NCBI GenBank assembly: GCA_014380505.1
Contig: JACMJT010000664.1
Location: forward strand, 1 to 16,362
Direction: 5' to 3'
Source: Hyphomicrobiales bacterium
GTDB lineage: Bacteria > Pseudomonadota > Alphaproteobacteria > Rhizobiales > Aestuariivirgaceae
DNA: 16,362 bases
Positions 1 to 8,194 of the stretch are shown here, in pieces; the first letter of the stretch is position 1, and each line of letters starts with the position of its first letter. A program made the translations under genes and the position numbers. The notes below the pieces were generated by a model. That model was not told the origin of the DNA. It saw only the letters and a list, made by a program, of their open reading frames with translations, and did not search any database.

Positions 1-78
1 AATCGCAAACAGCAGTGCAAGTGCCGCTGCCACCAACCTGAATGAACGTCGAGAGCCTTGAAAACAGCCAAAACCCAT
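1..78 (-). CDS. 5' end of an exported protein gene (partial, runs off left edge)
   Basis: Only the first 26 codons are in the window. They begin at an ATG at 78-76 on the minus strand, with a GAGG ribosome-binding site at 88-85, 6 nt upstream. The peptide starts MGFGCFQGSRRSFRLV and continues into an Ala/Leu-rich hydrophobic stretch, the n-region (two Arg) plus h-region pattern of a Sec signal peptide. The body of the protein is missing, so its function cannot be read. It lies downstream of ldtR in the same direction but beyond a terminator, so it is probably a separate transcript. In Candidatus Liberibacter an L,D-transpeptidase gene (ldtP) neighbours ldtR. That makes a periplasmic L,D-transpeptidase a reasonable guess, but it is inference from context only. 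Confidence 0.5.
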   Translation of the reverse strand, partial: MGFGCFQGSRRSFRLVAAALALLFAI

Positions 79-187
79 CCCTTGCCTCACCCCTTCTGGC
101 CCTGCACACTTGGCGTGCGAATGCAGTTCAATACCAGCCTGGACTCGACTCGTCAAAAGCCAGTCGCATTTCGGCTTAAAGACCACG

Positions 188-225
188 AAAAATCACCGCC
201 CTGCGGCTTTTGGGCCACAGGACGG
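188..225 (-). terminator. Rho-independent terminator after ldtR
   Basis: Read on the minus strand, a 12-bp stem (arms 225-214 and 207-196, two G-U pairs) closes a 6-nt loop (213-208). It is followed within 3 nt by five T residues (192-188). It starts 27 nt after the ldtR stop codon. On the plus strand the same hairpin is followed by no T tract, so it should act only on ldtR transcription. Confidence 0.8.
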
Positions 226-251
226 TTGACGGCTCGTTGCAGGAGAAAAAA

Positions 252-767
252 TTACAGACGATAGAGAATCTGGTCGGTCCAGAAGCGTTCGAGACGCGTC
301 AGGGCTTTGTTCAGTTTGTCAAATTCCTCGACCGACAGGCCGACAAGCTGTTCAACCGACGTGAGCTGGCGATTGTAGAGCGCATCGACGCGCTCGCGGA
401 TGGCCTGGCCCTTGGCGGTGAGCTTGATGCGGACCGAACGCTTGTCGGCGCTCGAGCGCTCGTGGTTGACATATCCCGATTCCACCAGTTTCTTCAGGTT
501 GTAGGAAACGTTCGAGCCCTGATAGTGGCCGCGGGTCTTGAGTTCACCAGCGGTCAATTCGGAATCGGCGATGTTGAAGAGCAGCAAGGCCTGCACCGGG
601 TTCACTTCCGGTTCGCCGCTGCGCTCAAAATCGTCCTTGATGACGTCAAGAAGCCTGCGATGCAGACGCTCGATCAGCGTCAGGGCTTCCATGTATTTGT
701 ACTTGATCGGATGATGCGCGGATTCCGCCGCCACCGGGCGCAATGCCCCCACTACTTCAGTACGCAT
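252..767 (-). CDS. ldtR: MarR-family regulator, LdtR type
   Basis: A 171-residue winged-helix MarR-family transcription factor, the usual size for this family. A helical dimerisation region (about 18-55) precedes the DNA-binding part. The recognition helix lies around 81-95 (HYQGSNVSYNLKKL), and the wing around 102-117 carries the conserved D108-R110 pair of MarR proteins (SSADKRSVRI). The long N-terminal extension and this recognition helix match the LdtR group of rhizobia and Liberibacter, which controls L,D-transpeptidase and cell-wall or osmotic stress genes. I chose the ATG at 767 because GGTGG lies 5 nt upstream; a GTG at 776 would add three residues and has its own AAGGG. The gene is divergent from hemB across about 260 nt and is closed by a terminator at 225-188. 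LdtR regulators usually act on their own and neighbouring promoters. The family is certain; the LdtR name is likely. Confidence 0.88.
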   Translation of the reverse strand: MRTEVVGALRPVAAESAHHPIKYKYMEALTLIERLHRRLLDVIKDDFERSGEPEVNPVQALLLFNIADSELTAGELKTRGHYQGSNVSYNLKKLVESGYVNHERSSADKRSVRIKLTAKGQAIRERVDALYNRQLTSVEQLVGLSVEEFDKLNKALTRLERFWTDQILYRL

Positions 768-2036
<1,269 letters not shown>

Positions 2037-2039
2037 TTC

Positions 2040-2912
2040 CTATCTCTGGAGCCTTGCGATCAGACTTGAAGTGTCCCAGCGCTTGCCTCCCATCTTCTGC
2101 ACTTCGGAATAGAACTGGTCGACAATCGCCGTCACCGGCAGATGGGCTCCGTTGGTTCGGGCCTCGTCGAGGCAGAACCCCAAATCCTTGCGCATCCAGT
2201 CGACGGCAAAACCGAAATCGAATTTGCCGGCAATCATCGTCTTGTGGCGGTTCTCCATTTGCCATGAGCCCGCCGCCCCCTTTGAAATCACCTCGATGAC
2301 AGCCGCCATGTCGAGACCGGCCTGCTTGCCGAAGTGTATCGCTTCCGCCAATCCTTGCACCAACCCAGCGATGGCGATCTGATTGCACATCTTGGCGAGC
2401 TGGCCGGAACCTGCGGGACCCAGCAAGGCGCGCATGCGGGAGTAGTGCGCGATCAGCGGTTCGGCCTTGGCATAGTCTTCGGTGTCACCGCCGCACATCA
2501 CCGTCAGCACGCCGTTCTCGGCTCCGGCCTGGCCGCCGGAGACGGGAGCATCGACAAAGCCGAGCCCACGCTTCTTTGCCTCGCCGTGGAGTTCGCGCGC
2601 CACCGTGGCCGACGTGGTCGTGTGATCGATGAAGACGGCGCCCCGCTTCATGGCCTGGAAAGCGCCGTCGGCGCCTAGCGTCACCTGGCGAAGATCGTCG
2701 TCGTTGCCGACGCAGGCGAAAACGAAATCGGCGCCTGCCGCTGCCTCGCGGGGAGTGGCGGCCGTTCGACCCTTGTGCGCCTGCGCCCATTTGCCGGCCT
2801 TTTCCGGAGTGCGATTGTAGACGCGCACGTCCGCGCCGCCACGGGTTGCGAGGTGCCCGGCCATGGGAAATCCCATAACGCCCAATCCGATCCAGCCTGC
2901 CGCGATTGCCAT
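2040..2912 (-). CDS. NAD(P)-dependent beta-hydroxyacid dehydrogenase (HIBADH/GLYR family)
   Basis: A 290-residue member of the 3-hydroxyisobutyrate dehydrogenase / glyoxylate-succinic semialdehyde reductase superfamily. The N-terminal Rossmann domain has G9-L-G11-V-M-G14 followed by YNRT (32-35). The Arg after strand 2 points to NADP(H) rather than NAD. The substrate signature DAPVSGG lies at 121-127, and the catalytic lysine is K174 in QLAKMCNQ, starting the all-helical C-terminal domain. The exact substrate cannot be told from sequence; 3-hydroxyisobutyrate, tartronate semialdehyde, and glyoxylate or succinic semialdehyde are all possible. The start at 2912 (MAIAAGWIGLG) has AGGAG 8 nt upstream; an in-frame upstream extension to 2981 would only add a non-conserved leader. 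It is monocistronic and convergent with hemB. Confidence 0.9.
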   Translation of the reverse strand: MAIAAGWIGLGVMGFPMAGHLATRGGADVRVYNRTPEKAGKWAQAHKGRTAATPREAAAGADFVFACVGNDDDLRQVTLGADGAFQAMKRGAVFIDHTTTSATVARELHGEAKKRGLGFVDAPVSGGQAGAENGVLTVMCGGDTEDYAKAEPLIAHYSRMRALLGPAGSGQLAKMCNQIAIAGLVQGLAEAIHFGKQAGLDMAAVIEVISKGAAGSWQMENRHKTMIAGKFDFGFAVDWMRKDLGFCLDEARTNGAHLPVTAIVDQFYSEVQKMGGKRWDTSSLIARLQR

Positions 2913-2920
2913 GCCTTGAT

Positions 2921-2925
2921 CTCCT
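2921..2925 (-). promoter_or_regulatory. Ribosome-binding site deciding the dehydrogenase start
   Basis: AGGAG on the minus strand, 8 nt before the ATG at 2912-2910. It favours the 290-residue form, which begins just before the Rossmann glycine motif, over a 313-residue form. Confidence 0.7.
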
Positions 2926-3035
2926 CGCACAATTCCATGGGCTGGTTGGTTAGGCGAATCGCCCGGCGATTTCAAACGCACAATCTGCTTGAAAGGTAGA
3001 AGGCCATGGCGGCATTATAGGTAAGTGTTCAGGCT

Positions 3036-3039
3036 GGAG
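3036..3039 (+). promoter_or_regulatory. Ribosome-binding site for the TTG start of bpt
   Basis: GGAG 8 nt before the TTG at 3048. An in-frame TAG at 3018-3020 and the absence of an in-frame ATG or GTG between it and 3048 make the TTG the only start that keeps the conserved N-terminus. Confidence 0.65.
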
Positions 3040-3047
3040 TCGTTTCG

Positions 3048-3782
3048 TTGAGCATCGAGCGTCGAAACTTTCCGCAATTCTTCATAACGGCGGCCTCGCC
3101 CTGCCCCTATTTGCCGGGGCGGCTGGAACGCAAGGTCTTTACCCATCTGGTGGGCAATGACGCCCGCGGGCTTAATTCCCAGCTTTCCCAAGGCGGGTTC
3201 CGCCGCAGCCAGAACATTGCCTACCGTCCCGCCTGTGAAGGCTGTGCGGCCTGCGTCTCCGTGCGGGTTCCCGTCAACAGTTTCGACCCCAACCGGTCGT
3301 TCCGCCGGGTGCTGGCGCGCAATGCCGATTTGGAAGCACATGTCACCCTCCCCAAGGCGACCAGCGAGCACTATTCCCTGTTCCGCGCCTATATCGATAC
3401 CCGCCACGGAGAAGGCGGCATGGCTGATATGACGGTTCTGGATTTCGCCGCCATGATCGATGACAGCTTTGTTGACAACCGTCTGGTCGAATACCGCCTG
3501 AAGACAGCCAGCGGCGAACCGGGCGAGCTCGTGGCTACGGTGCTGATCGACCTCCTCGGCGACGGCGTGTCGATGATCTACAGCTTCTATAGTCCAGAGG
3601 TTCCGGCCCGCAGCCTCGGGACCTACATGATCCTCGATAGTATTGCCCGCGCCCGCAAACTTGGCGTTCCCTATCTCTACCTCGGGTATTGGGTGAAGGG
3701 TTCCCACAAGATGAATTACAAGGCACGCTTTCTGCCGCAGGAAAGGCTGACCGCCAGCGGTTGGGCATTGCACCGGGGATAG
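3048..3782 (+). CDS. bpt: Aspartate/glutamate leucyl(arginyl)-tRNA-protein transferase
   Basis: Bpt-type aminoacyl-tRNA-protein transferase of 244 residues. It attaches Leu (bacterial Bpt) or Arg from charged tRNA to N-terminal Asp or Glu, marking cytosolic proteins for ClpS/ClpAP degradation by the N-degron pathway. The ATE N-domain carries C19 (SPCPYLPGR) and the C63-x-x-C66-x-x-C69 cluster (ACEGCAAC), then the conserved VRVPV. The C-terminal GNAT-like domain has [35 protein letters not shown] and the final FLPQERL. All expected blocks are present, so it should be active. Translation starts at TTG with GGAG 8 nt upstream. In many rhizobia bpt lies close to hemB and parC, which agrees with this neighbourhood. 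No terminator is evident after it. Confidence 0.95.
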   Translation: MSIERRNFPQFFITAASPCPYLPGRLERKVFTHLVGNDARGLNSQLSQGGFRRSQNIAYRPACEGCAACVSVRVPVNSFDPNRSFRRVLARNADLEAHVTLPKATSEHYSLFRAYIDTRHGEGGMADMTVLDFAAMIDDSFVDNRLVEYRLKTASGEPGELVATVLIDLLGDGVSMIYSFYSPEVPARSLGTYMILDSIARARKLGVPYLYLGYWVKGSHKMNYKARFLPQERLTASGWALHRG

Positions 3783-3957
3783 TTTCTCCATCCATTTACG
3801 TTCTGTTCACCAAACTTTGACAAGTTGAGGTGGAGTGGGCCTGCGAAGGTTGATCGGGGCTGTACTGCCGTTCATACTGCGCTGCGATAGACGAAAATCC
3901 CGGGGGTAGTGGCCGGCCGAGCCCACGGGCTGCGAGAACAGAGCGGACCTGACCATT

Positions 3958-4883
3958 ATGACCTTATCGAAGGGCGACGCGGCCAGCCTGGTTCGCAAAG
4001 GGCTTGTCATTACCACCGCCGGGGGGCTGTTCTATTCCTTCGATCTGCCCCTGCTCCGCCTTGCGGCATCCGACAAGTGGACGATGGTATGCGCGCGCGG
4101 TTTCTTCCTGTTCCTTTCGATCAGCGCGCTGTGGTATCTGCTGCGCCGCCATGGCGCCGGTAACACGCCTTACATCGCCGGAGCGGCAGGGCTTGCCGTC
4201 GCGCTGACAAGCACAATCACCAATATCACTTTTGTCGGGGCAGTGGTCGAAACAAGTGCGGCCAACGTTGTCTTCATCACGGCGCTGATCCCTATTTTCA
4301 CGGTATTTTTGCAACGCATTTTCCTGGGAGAGAAGGTCCACCCGCTAACCTGGCTCGCCGCCGTCATGTCGTTCCTCGGTGTCGGCATGATTGTCTGGGA
4401 CAGTGTTGGCCATGGTAAACTCCTTGGAGATATCTTGGCGATTACCTCAGCTTTGTTCACCGCGGCCGCGTTCACCATCATTCGCGCCAGCGGAAAGAAT
4501 GTCACTGCAAGCTTCGCTATCGGCAGCCTCGCTTCCGCCGTGGTAGCGCTCGCGTTTTTCGATGTTTCGCCAGGCGCGCTTCTGGCCCAGTCTTCCTTCG
4601 GGGTTCCCGCCTGGTCATGGATTGCCCTCAACGGCCTGATTGCCATTCCTCTTGCTTCGACACTCATTGCCAATGGGCCGCGGTTCCTGCCGTCCGCCGA
4701 TGTCAGCATGTTTTCCTGCTGGAGACCATTCTCGCTCCCGTGTGGATCTGGGCGTTGTTCGGTGAGAAACCGACACAGGCTGTGTTTACCGGCGGGCTTA
4801 TCGTGATTGCAACGCTCGTAGCCCACAGCTTGTGGCGGCTTTCGACGGTGCCGGCAGCTCCGCAGCCGGCTCTGTCGAGCTAG
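3958..4883 (+). pseudogene. DMT-superfamily (EamA) permease, frameshifted
   Basis: Drug/metabolite transporter family inner-membrane permease with two EamA repeats and about ten hydrophobic segments. The intact protein would be about 308 residues, normal for the family. The first frame is good up to M251 (codon 4708-4710). It then shifts at the T run 4711-4714: reading on gives 31 unrelated residues and a stop at 4804-4806. The frame one base over gives the expected FLLETILAPVWIW, then the final helices and a stop at 4881-4883. One extra T (five instead of four) would restore a single ORF. The lost part is the last two helices and the conserved glutamate-containing segment, so the product is probably inactive if the shift is real. 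A homopolymer sequencing error is equally possible. The substrate is unknown. The downstream gene starts 17 nt after the restored stop. Confidence 0.85.
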
Positions 4884-4890
4884 TATGCCT

Positions 4891-4894
4891 GGAG
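4891..4894 (+). promoter_or_regulatory. Ribosome-binding site of the 4901 gene
   Basis: GGAG 6 nt before the ATG at 4901. It decides against an upstream GTG at 4832 that would overlap the permease reading frame by 52 nt. Confidence 0.7.
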
Positions 4895-4900
4895 CCTGAC

Positions 4901-5617
4901 ATGGGTAAGGATGGTTTGCGCAATCCCCTGGGTGCGACGCAGGTGATCACCGCGCTTGTGGATGAACTGGCGGAACTCGGTTTCACCGTGGCAGTGAGCG
5001 AGGATCTGGCGGGACTCGTCACCGTCAAACAACAGCTTCGCCACGAAGCGGTATCGCCTTTCTTCGATCCCTCGGTAAACGTGGTATCCGGCAGCCGCTT
5101 TTTCTGGATGCAGTTGAGCGACGGCAAGGCGCAGATCGTTGGCCTGCAAGCCTTCCGTATCGACAATGTCGATTCATCTCTCGCCGACTGGGGGCCGTCC
5201 TACACTATCGGTCTTTACATGCGGCGCCAGCAAATGCTGGTTCCCTCGCATGCCTCACCGCCGCGCGGCAGCATAGCTGAGCGCATCAGTGGCAAGCTGG
5301 TGTATCATGGCGAATTGTGGATCGACCGGATGACCCGCAACCGCCGCATCGTCGAGGCTTTCGGCAGGCTTGGCATGCTGCTTTCCCTGCTGCGCTGGAA
5401 CCCCGATGCGATCTGGGCGCTGGTCGGCCAGACGATGGCGACACGGGGCCATCTCAATTTGATGGGTTACAGTCATCTCGAACGCGGTTACTTCCGCTGG
5501 CAGTGGAATTCAGAGGGTATCGACCCAGTGGAGTGGGTGGCGATCGTCGAACGCAGCGGCCTTGAGCAGATGATTGAAGAAATGCTGACTACACCACAGC
5601 AATCTCGACGGGGGTGA
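4901..5617 (+). CDS. Conserved hypothetical protein, 238 aa
   Basis: I do not recognise a named family. The product is a soluble protein of 238 residues with no signal peptide and no transmembrane segment. It is rich in Trp, Arg and aromatic residues towards the C-terminus. Blocks that look like a folded enzyme core include SGSRFFWMQL (about 64-73), YHGELWIDRMTRNRR (about 135-149), WALVGQTMATRGHLNLMGY (about 172-190) and YFRWQWNSEGIDPVEW (about 197-212). The strand-helix rhythm loosely recalls GNAT acyltransferases, but I see no clear acetyl-CoA loop, so this is speculation. It begins 17 nt after the broken permease in the same direction, suggesting a small operon. It overlaps the PAS-like gene on the other strand by 29 nt at its 3' end. 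Coding is supported by codon use, the GGAG site and uninterrupted length. Confidence 0.75.
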   Translation: MGKDGLRNPLGATQVITALVDELAELGFTVAVSEDLAGLVTVKQQLRHEAVSPFFDPSVNVVSGSRFFWMQLSDGKAQIVGLQAFRIDNVDSSLADWGPSYTIGLYMRRQQMLVPSHASPPRGSIAERISGKLVYHGELWIDRMTRNRRIVEAFGRLGMLLSLLRWNPDAIWALVGQTMATRGHLNLMGYSHLERGYFRWQWNSEGIDPVEWVAIVERSGLEQMIEEMLTTPQQSRRG

Positions 5618-6353
5618 CCTCGCTAACCACCGAAACCATTCGCGAGCGGCCCCTGACCTTGGGGAGCGGCATTACGATGCGTTGATACGGAATCCAGGCG
5701 ACTTCGCCATCGGCGCCCATCATCGCGGCATAGACATGATCATAGTGCGGCCGGCCCGATTGCAGCACATGGGCATAGGCTTTTGAGACCATCTTGTCGT
5801 AGCTGGTCCCGGAGAGGCAGGGCGTCGTCACCGGCAACAGGCCCCAGAGCTTGGCAATCGCCGAATTGGTGCCGATGCGTTCGACCTTGACGCGCCCCGT
5901 TTTCACATCGAAGGAACAATCGACGGAAACATCGGCGGGCGCCTTGCCCGCTTCCAGCGTCAAGCGAAGATTGTCGGGCAGCGCGCGGTTTTTTGGATCG
6001 AAGGACTGGATATAAACCCGCGAGGACAAGTGCATGTCGCTTTTGGCGATCAGCTGGTCAATGCGGTCACGGGCATCGACGGGGTCGGCCAAGGTTTCTG
6101 AAAACCAACCCGACATGTAATAGTTGAGCGTATAGGGCCCGGGAAAGGTTTGAAGCCATTCCTTCGCAAAGAAAAGCGAGGCCCAATTGGCGCCGAAGGC
6201 GTGCCATTTGATGGTTGTGCCGGTCTCGCCAGACGATACCTTGACCAGATTGTTACGGTCGAGAAAAATGCGTTCTGGCAGCGATCTTCCATCCTTGAAG
6301 TCAGGCTTGGAAACGAGGCAACCCTTTGAAATCCAGAACTCCATTTGATCCAT
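5589..6353 (-). CDS. Hypothetical protein with PAS-like C-terminal half
   Basis: A soluble protein of about 254 residues. The N-terminal half is unfamiliar and aromatic-rich (KWHAFGANWASLFFAKEWL near 49-67, then NYYMSGWF). The C-terminal half (about 141-254) has the order of a PAS fold: VDCSFDVKTGRVKVERIGTN, then a helix with IAKLWGLLP, a helix around SYDKMVSKAYAHVL, then strands YDHVYAAMM, VAWIPYQRIVMPL and MVSVVSEVTPVEIAVV. Alphaproteobacterial single-PAS proteins of the PAS_5 kind look similar, but I hold this only as a tentative fold call; ligand and role are unknown. The start is uncertain: ATG at 6353 has no clear ribosome-binding site, ATG at 6344 is also possible, and a TTG at 6401 with GAGG 5 nt upstream would give 270 residues. 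Its 3' end overlaps the plus-strand hypothetical gene by 29 nt. Confidence 0.72.
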   Translation of the reverse strand: MDQMEFWISKGCLVSKPDFKDGRSLPERIFLDRNNLVKVSSGETGTTIKWHAFGANWASLFFAKEWLQTFPGPYTLNYYMSGWFSETLADPVDARDRIDQLIAKSDMHLSSRVYIQSFDPKNRALPDNLRLTLEAGKAPADVSVDCSFDVKTGRVKVERIGTNSAIAKLWGLLPVTTPCLSGTSYDKMVSKAYAHVLQSGRPHYDHVYAAMMGADGEVAWIPYQRIVMPLPKVRGRSRMVSVVSEVTPVEIAVV

Positions 6354-6689
6354 CGTGGCAGGCCCGAATAGTCGATTTCCCTTTTCGGTGCGGCAGGCCA
6401 ATCCCGCCTCTACACCGCGACTTCAACCGGTATTTCGCATGAAAATAGAAAACAAAGCCTGAATCGCCGTTGGGCGATGCATTACCAATTTTGGGCATTC
6501 GATTGGTGAATCCTAAACGATGAATCTCAACCTAGCGTAGAATACTGCGGCACGATCCAGCAGCCACACGTTAACCATTCGCTAATATATGGTTTAACGT
6601 TTCGCAATTTCAGTTAAATAGAGCGTGGTGAGTTTCGCCGTGTTGTGGGTTTCGAATGGCGGAGCCGAGTTGTGCGTGGGGGAGAGGTC
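6354..6689. promoter_or_regulatory. Divergent regulatory region with CtrA-like box and GANTC sites
   Basis: 336 nt between the PAS-like gene (minus) and the PRMT-like gene (plus), with no credible gene inside. It contains an imperfect inverted repeat at 6569-6599: CGTTAACCAT, a 10-nt spacer, then ATGGTTTAACG, which has one extra T. Its left arm gives TTAACCATTCGCTAA (6571-6585), close to the alphaproteobacterial CtrA consensus TTAA-N7-TTAA, and includes the TTAACCAT octamer. Three GANTC (CcrM methylation) sites lie at 6461-6465, 6508-6512 and 6522-6526. I could not place a clear -35/-10 pair. Confidence 0.5.
6569..6599. promoter_or_regulatory. Candidate CtrA-type operator / imperfect palindrome
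   Basis: The arms 6569-6578 and 6589-6599 are reverse complements apart from one inserted T. The left arm contains TTAACCAT, and with 6582-6585 it forms TTAA-N7-CTAA, one mismatch from the CtrA consensus. It lies about 90-120 nt upstream of the PRMT-like start codon. Binding by CtrA is inference. Confidence 0.4.
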
Positions 6690-7619
6690 ATGAGTGTTGT
6701 TCAAGCGATCAGGGCGTCGATGAAGGTGATGCCGGGCGATGCGCGCCTGGAAATCACCAGGCAGCCGCGCCGGGATTTTCCCGTATGGCATTTCGCCATG
6801 GTTAATGACGCCTCGCGCAACGAAACCATCGAACGCTCGATTGCCAGCATGGATCTTAAGGGCAAGACGGTGGTGGAAATCGGTTCGGGAACCGGGCTGA
6901 TCGCGCTGCTCTTCGCCAAATACGGCGCAGACAGGGTCGTCACCTGTGAGATGAATGCCAATCTCGTCGATGTCGCCCGCCGGGTGATAGCATCCACGGA
7001 GTATGCCGATCGCATACACATCATCAACGAAAGCTCGACAGTTGCCATTGAGCGCGGCCTGCTGCCGCTGCTGCCCGATGTCATCTTCACCGAAACGCTC
7101 GACTGCGGCGTCGTCGGCGAAGGCTTCATGTCAATCGCCGAGGATATCCGCAAGCTGGCCGGACCGGAAACCGTGGTCATGCCGCGCCTCATCACCCAGA
7201 CGGCAGCGCTCATCCACTGTGAAAGCCTGGCCAATCTCAATCGTGCCGGCACGGCTTGCGGTTTCGACCTCCGGCTGCTCAACGAATATGCGACCGGGAA
7301 CTATTTTCCAGCGCACACGGAACTGCATCACCACAGCTTGCTCTGCGAACCTGTAAAGCAGCGCGACTATGCCTATCTCGATTGCCCAAAACCTGAAATT
7401 CATAAAGTAAGAGTCCAAAGGGCGGGCGCGGTCCATGGGGTCCTTAGTTGGTTCGCCGCCGATTTCGGAACCGCCGTGGTTTCGAATGCCCCCTACAGTG
7501 GCAGCCACTGGCATCAGGCATTTCATCCCCTGCCGGAAGAGGTCCATGTTGAAGAAGACGATGAAGTGTCGATGCAAATTGACGATGACGGCTTCGCCTG
7601 GGTCACGCGGGAGCGCTAG
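6690..7619 (+). CDS. PRMT7-like class I SAM-dependent methyltransferase
   Basis: A 309-residue protein with the architecture of a protein arginine methyltransferase (PRMT), best resembling PRMT7. A pre-core FAMVNDASRNETIERSI (35-51) corresponds to the PRMT alpha-Y/alpha-Z helices, with N39-D40 and R43-N44. Motif I is VVEIGSGTG (61-69), the acidic ribose-binding residue is E87 in VTCEMN, and post-motif I includes IHIINESS. The double-E loop is present as E135 and E144 (ETLDCGVVGE), the same spacing as ELFDTELIGE of PRMT7. A C-terminal beta-barrel region carries H273-W274 (GSHWHQAFHPLPEEV), matching the PRMT THW-loop region. The protein substrate is unknown. The start at 6690 follows GGAG by 5 nt; a GTG at 6645 would add 15 poorly conserved residues. 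It is monocistronic, with a strong terminator 77 nt downstream. It could instead act on a non-arginine substrate. Confidence 0.85.
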   Translation: MSVVQAIRASMKVMPGDARLEITRQPRRDFPVWHFAMVNDASRNETIERSIASMDLKGKTVVEIGSGTGLIALLFAKYGADRVVTCEMNANLVDVARRVIASTEYADRIHIINESSTVAIERGLLPLLPDVIFTETLDCGVVGEGFMSIAEDIRKLAGPETVVMPRLITQTAALIHCESLANLNRAGTACGFDLRLLNEYATGNYFPAHTELHHHSLLCEPVKQRDYAYLDCPKPEIHKVRVQRAGAVHGVLSWFAADFGTAVVSNAPYSGSHWHQAFHPLPEEVHVEEDDEVSMQIDDDGFAWVTRER

Positions 7620-7695
7620 CTGCACCTAAATCCATCGTGACGCCGCATCTACAAATCGGCTTTGGAAATTTTGCATCAATCATCCTTTATCATGA

Positions 7696-7737
7696 ACCGC
7701 GGCCAGACTTTCGCCTGAGCCGCGGTGTTTCTTTTTA
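7696..7737 (+). terminator. Rho-independent terminator of the PRMT-like gene
   Basis: A perfect 8-bp GC-rich stem (ACCGCGGC 7696-7703 / GCCGCGGT 7719-7726) with a 15-nt loop that can pair a little further. It is followed by a T-rich tract (7728-7736). On the minus strand no T run follows, so it serves plus-strand transcription coming from 7619. Confidence 0.85.
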
Positions 7738-7744
7738 TCTTGGT

Positions 7745-7999
7745 TTAGCGACGGGCTCCGTCACCGCCGTGGCCGGCGCGCCGGTCATTAGATTGGGAGG
7801 GTTCAGAGCGCTGGGAAGAGGTCAGGCCTTCGGTTGAAGTTTCCTCGTCAGTGTAGACAGCCTGCGTCCTTGATTCGTTGACCGTCATGTCTCCAGCATC
7901 TGTACCGTAGCCATCGGAACCACCATGATTGCCCTGTTCGGCAAAGGACGCGGTTGAAAGCAGGGCGAGCGCGGCAATTGAGATAGAAAGCTTGTTCAT
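7745..7999 (-). CDS. Small exported protein (84 aa), DUF680-like
   Basis: An 84-residue protein with a clear Sec signal peptide: MNKL, a hydrophobic core SISIAALALLSTAS, then a likely cleavage after SFA before EQ (about residue 20). The mature part of roughly 64 residues is hydrophilic, rich in Gly, Ser, Thr, Glu and Asp, with no cysteine and no obvious fold, and ends in a basic Gly/Arg tail (DRRAGHGGDGARR). The pattern of a short signal peptide followed by a G-S-D-x-Y-G-like motif resembles small exported DUF680 proteins of Mesorhizobium and relatives; this is a tentative match. AGGAG lies 6 nt before the ATG. Upstream it is divergent from the wHTH-hydrolase gene. It is probably periplasmic and of unknown role. 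Confidence 0.7.
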   Translation of the reverse strand: MNKLSISIAALALLSTASFAEQGNHGGSDGYGTDAGDMTVNESRTQAVYTDEETSTEGLTSSQRSEPSQSNDRRAGHGGDGARR

Positions 8000-8185
8000 T
8001 TTTAACTCCTGTTGTTTTATTTGGATTTTAGACGGAACCATATGGCAACCAGTTGCCGTTGTTTCACGCAAGCAAACCGGTCGGGTTCATGACGCGGGTT
8101 CTAGTTGACGTTTTCTCCCAAAACTTTGAGGCCGGATTGATTTCTTCTTGAGAAGTTCTTGATTGCCGCGCTACAAGCCCCGCAC

Positions 8186-8189
8186 GAGG
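8186..8189 (+). promoter_or_regulatory. Ribosome-binding site for the GTG start at 8195
   Basis: GAGG 5 nt before the GTG. It supports the 401-residue form over a TTG at 8159 that lacks a comparable site. Confidence 0.6.
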
Positions 8190-8194
8190 GAGGC

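Noticed and set aside
3015..3791. 258-codon minus-strand frame opposite bpt.
   Set aside because: It is fully antisense to the conserved transferase and its translation shows no recognisable domain; it is a shadow frame.
3817..3845. TTGACA-like -35 upstream of the EamA gene.
   Set aside because: At 17-nt spacing the -10 position is GC-rich (CCTGCG), so no promoter can be supported.
7637..7837. 66-codon plus-strand frame after the PRMT-like gene.
   Set aside because: It runs through a strong terminator hairpin and into the antisense of the small exported protein gene; it lacks coding signs.
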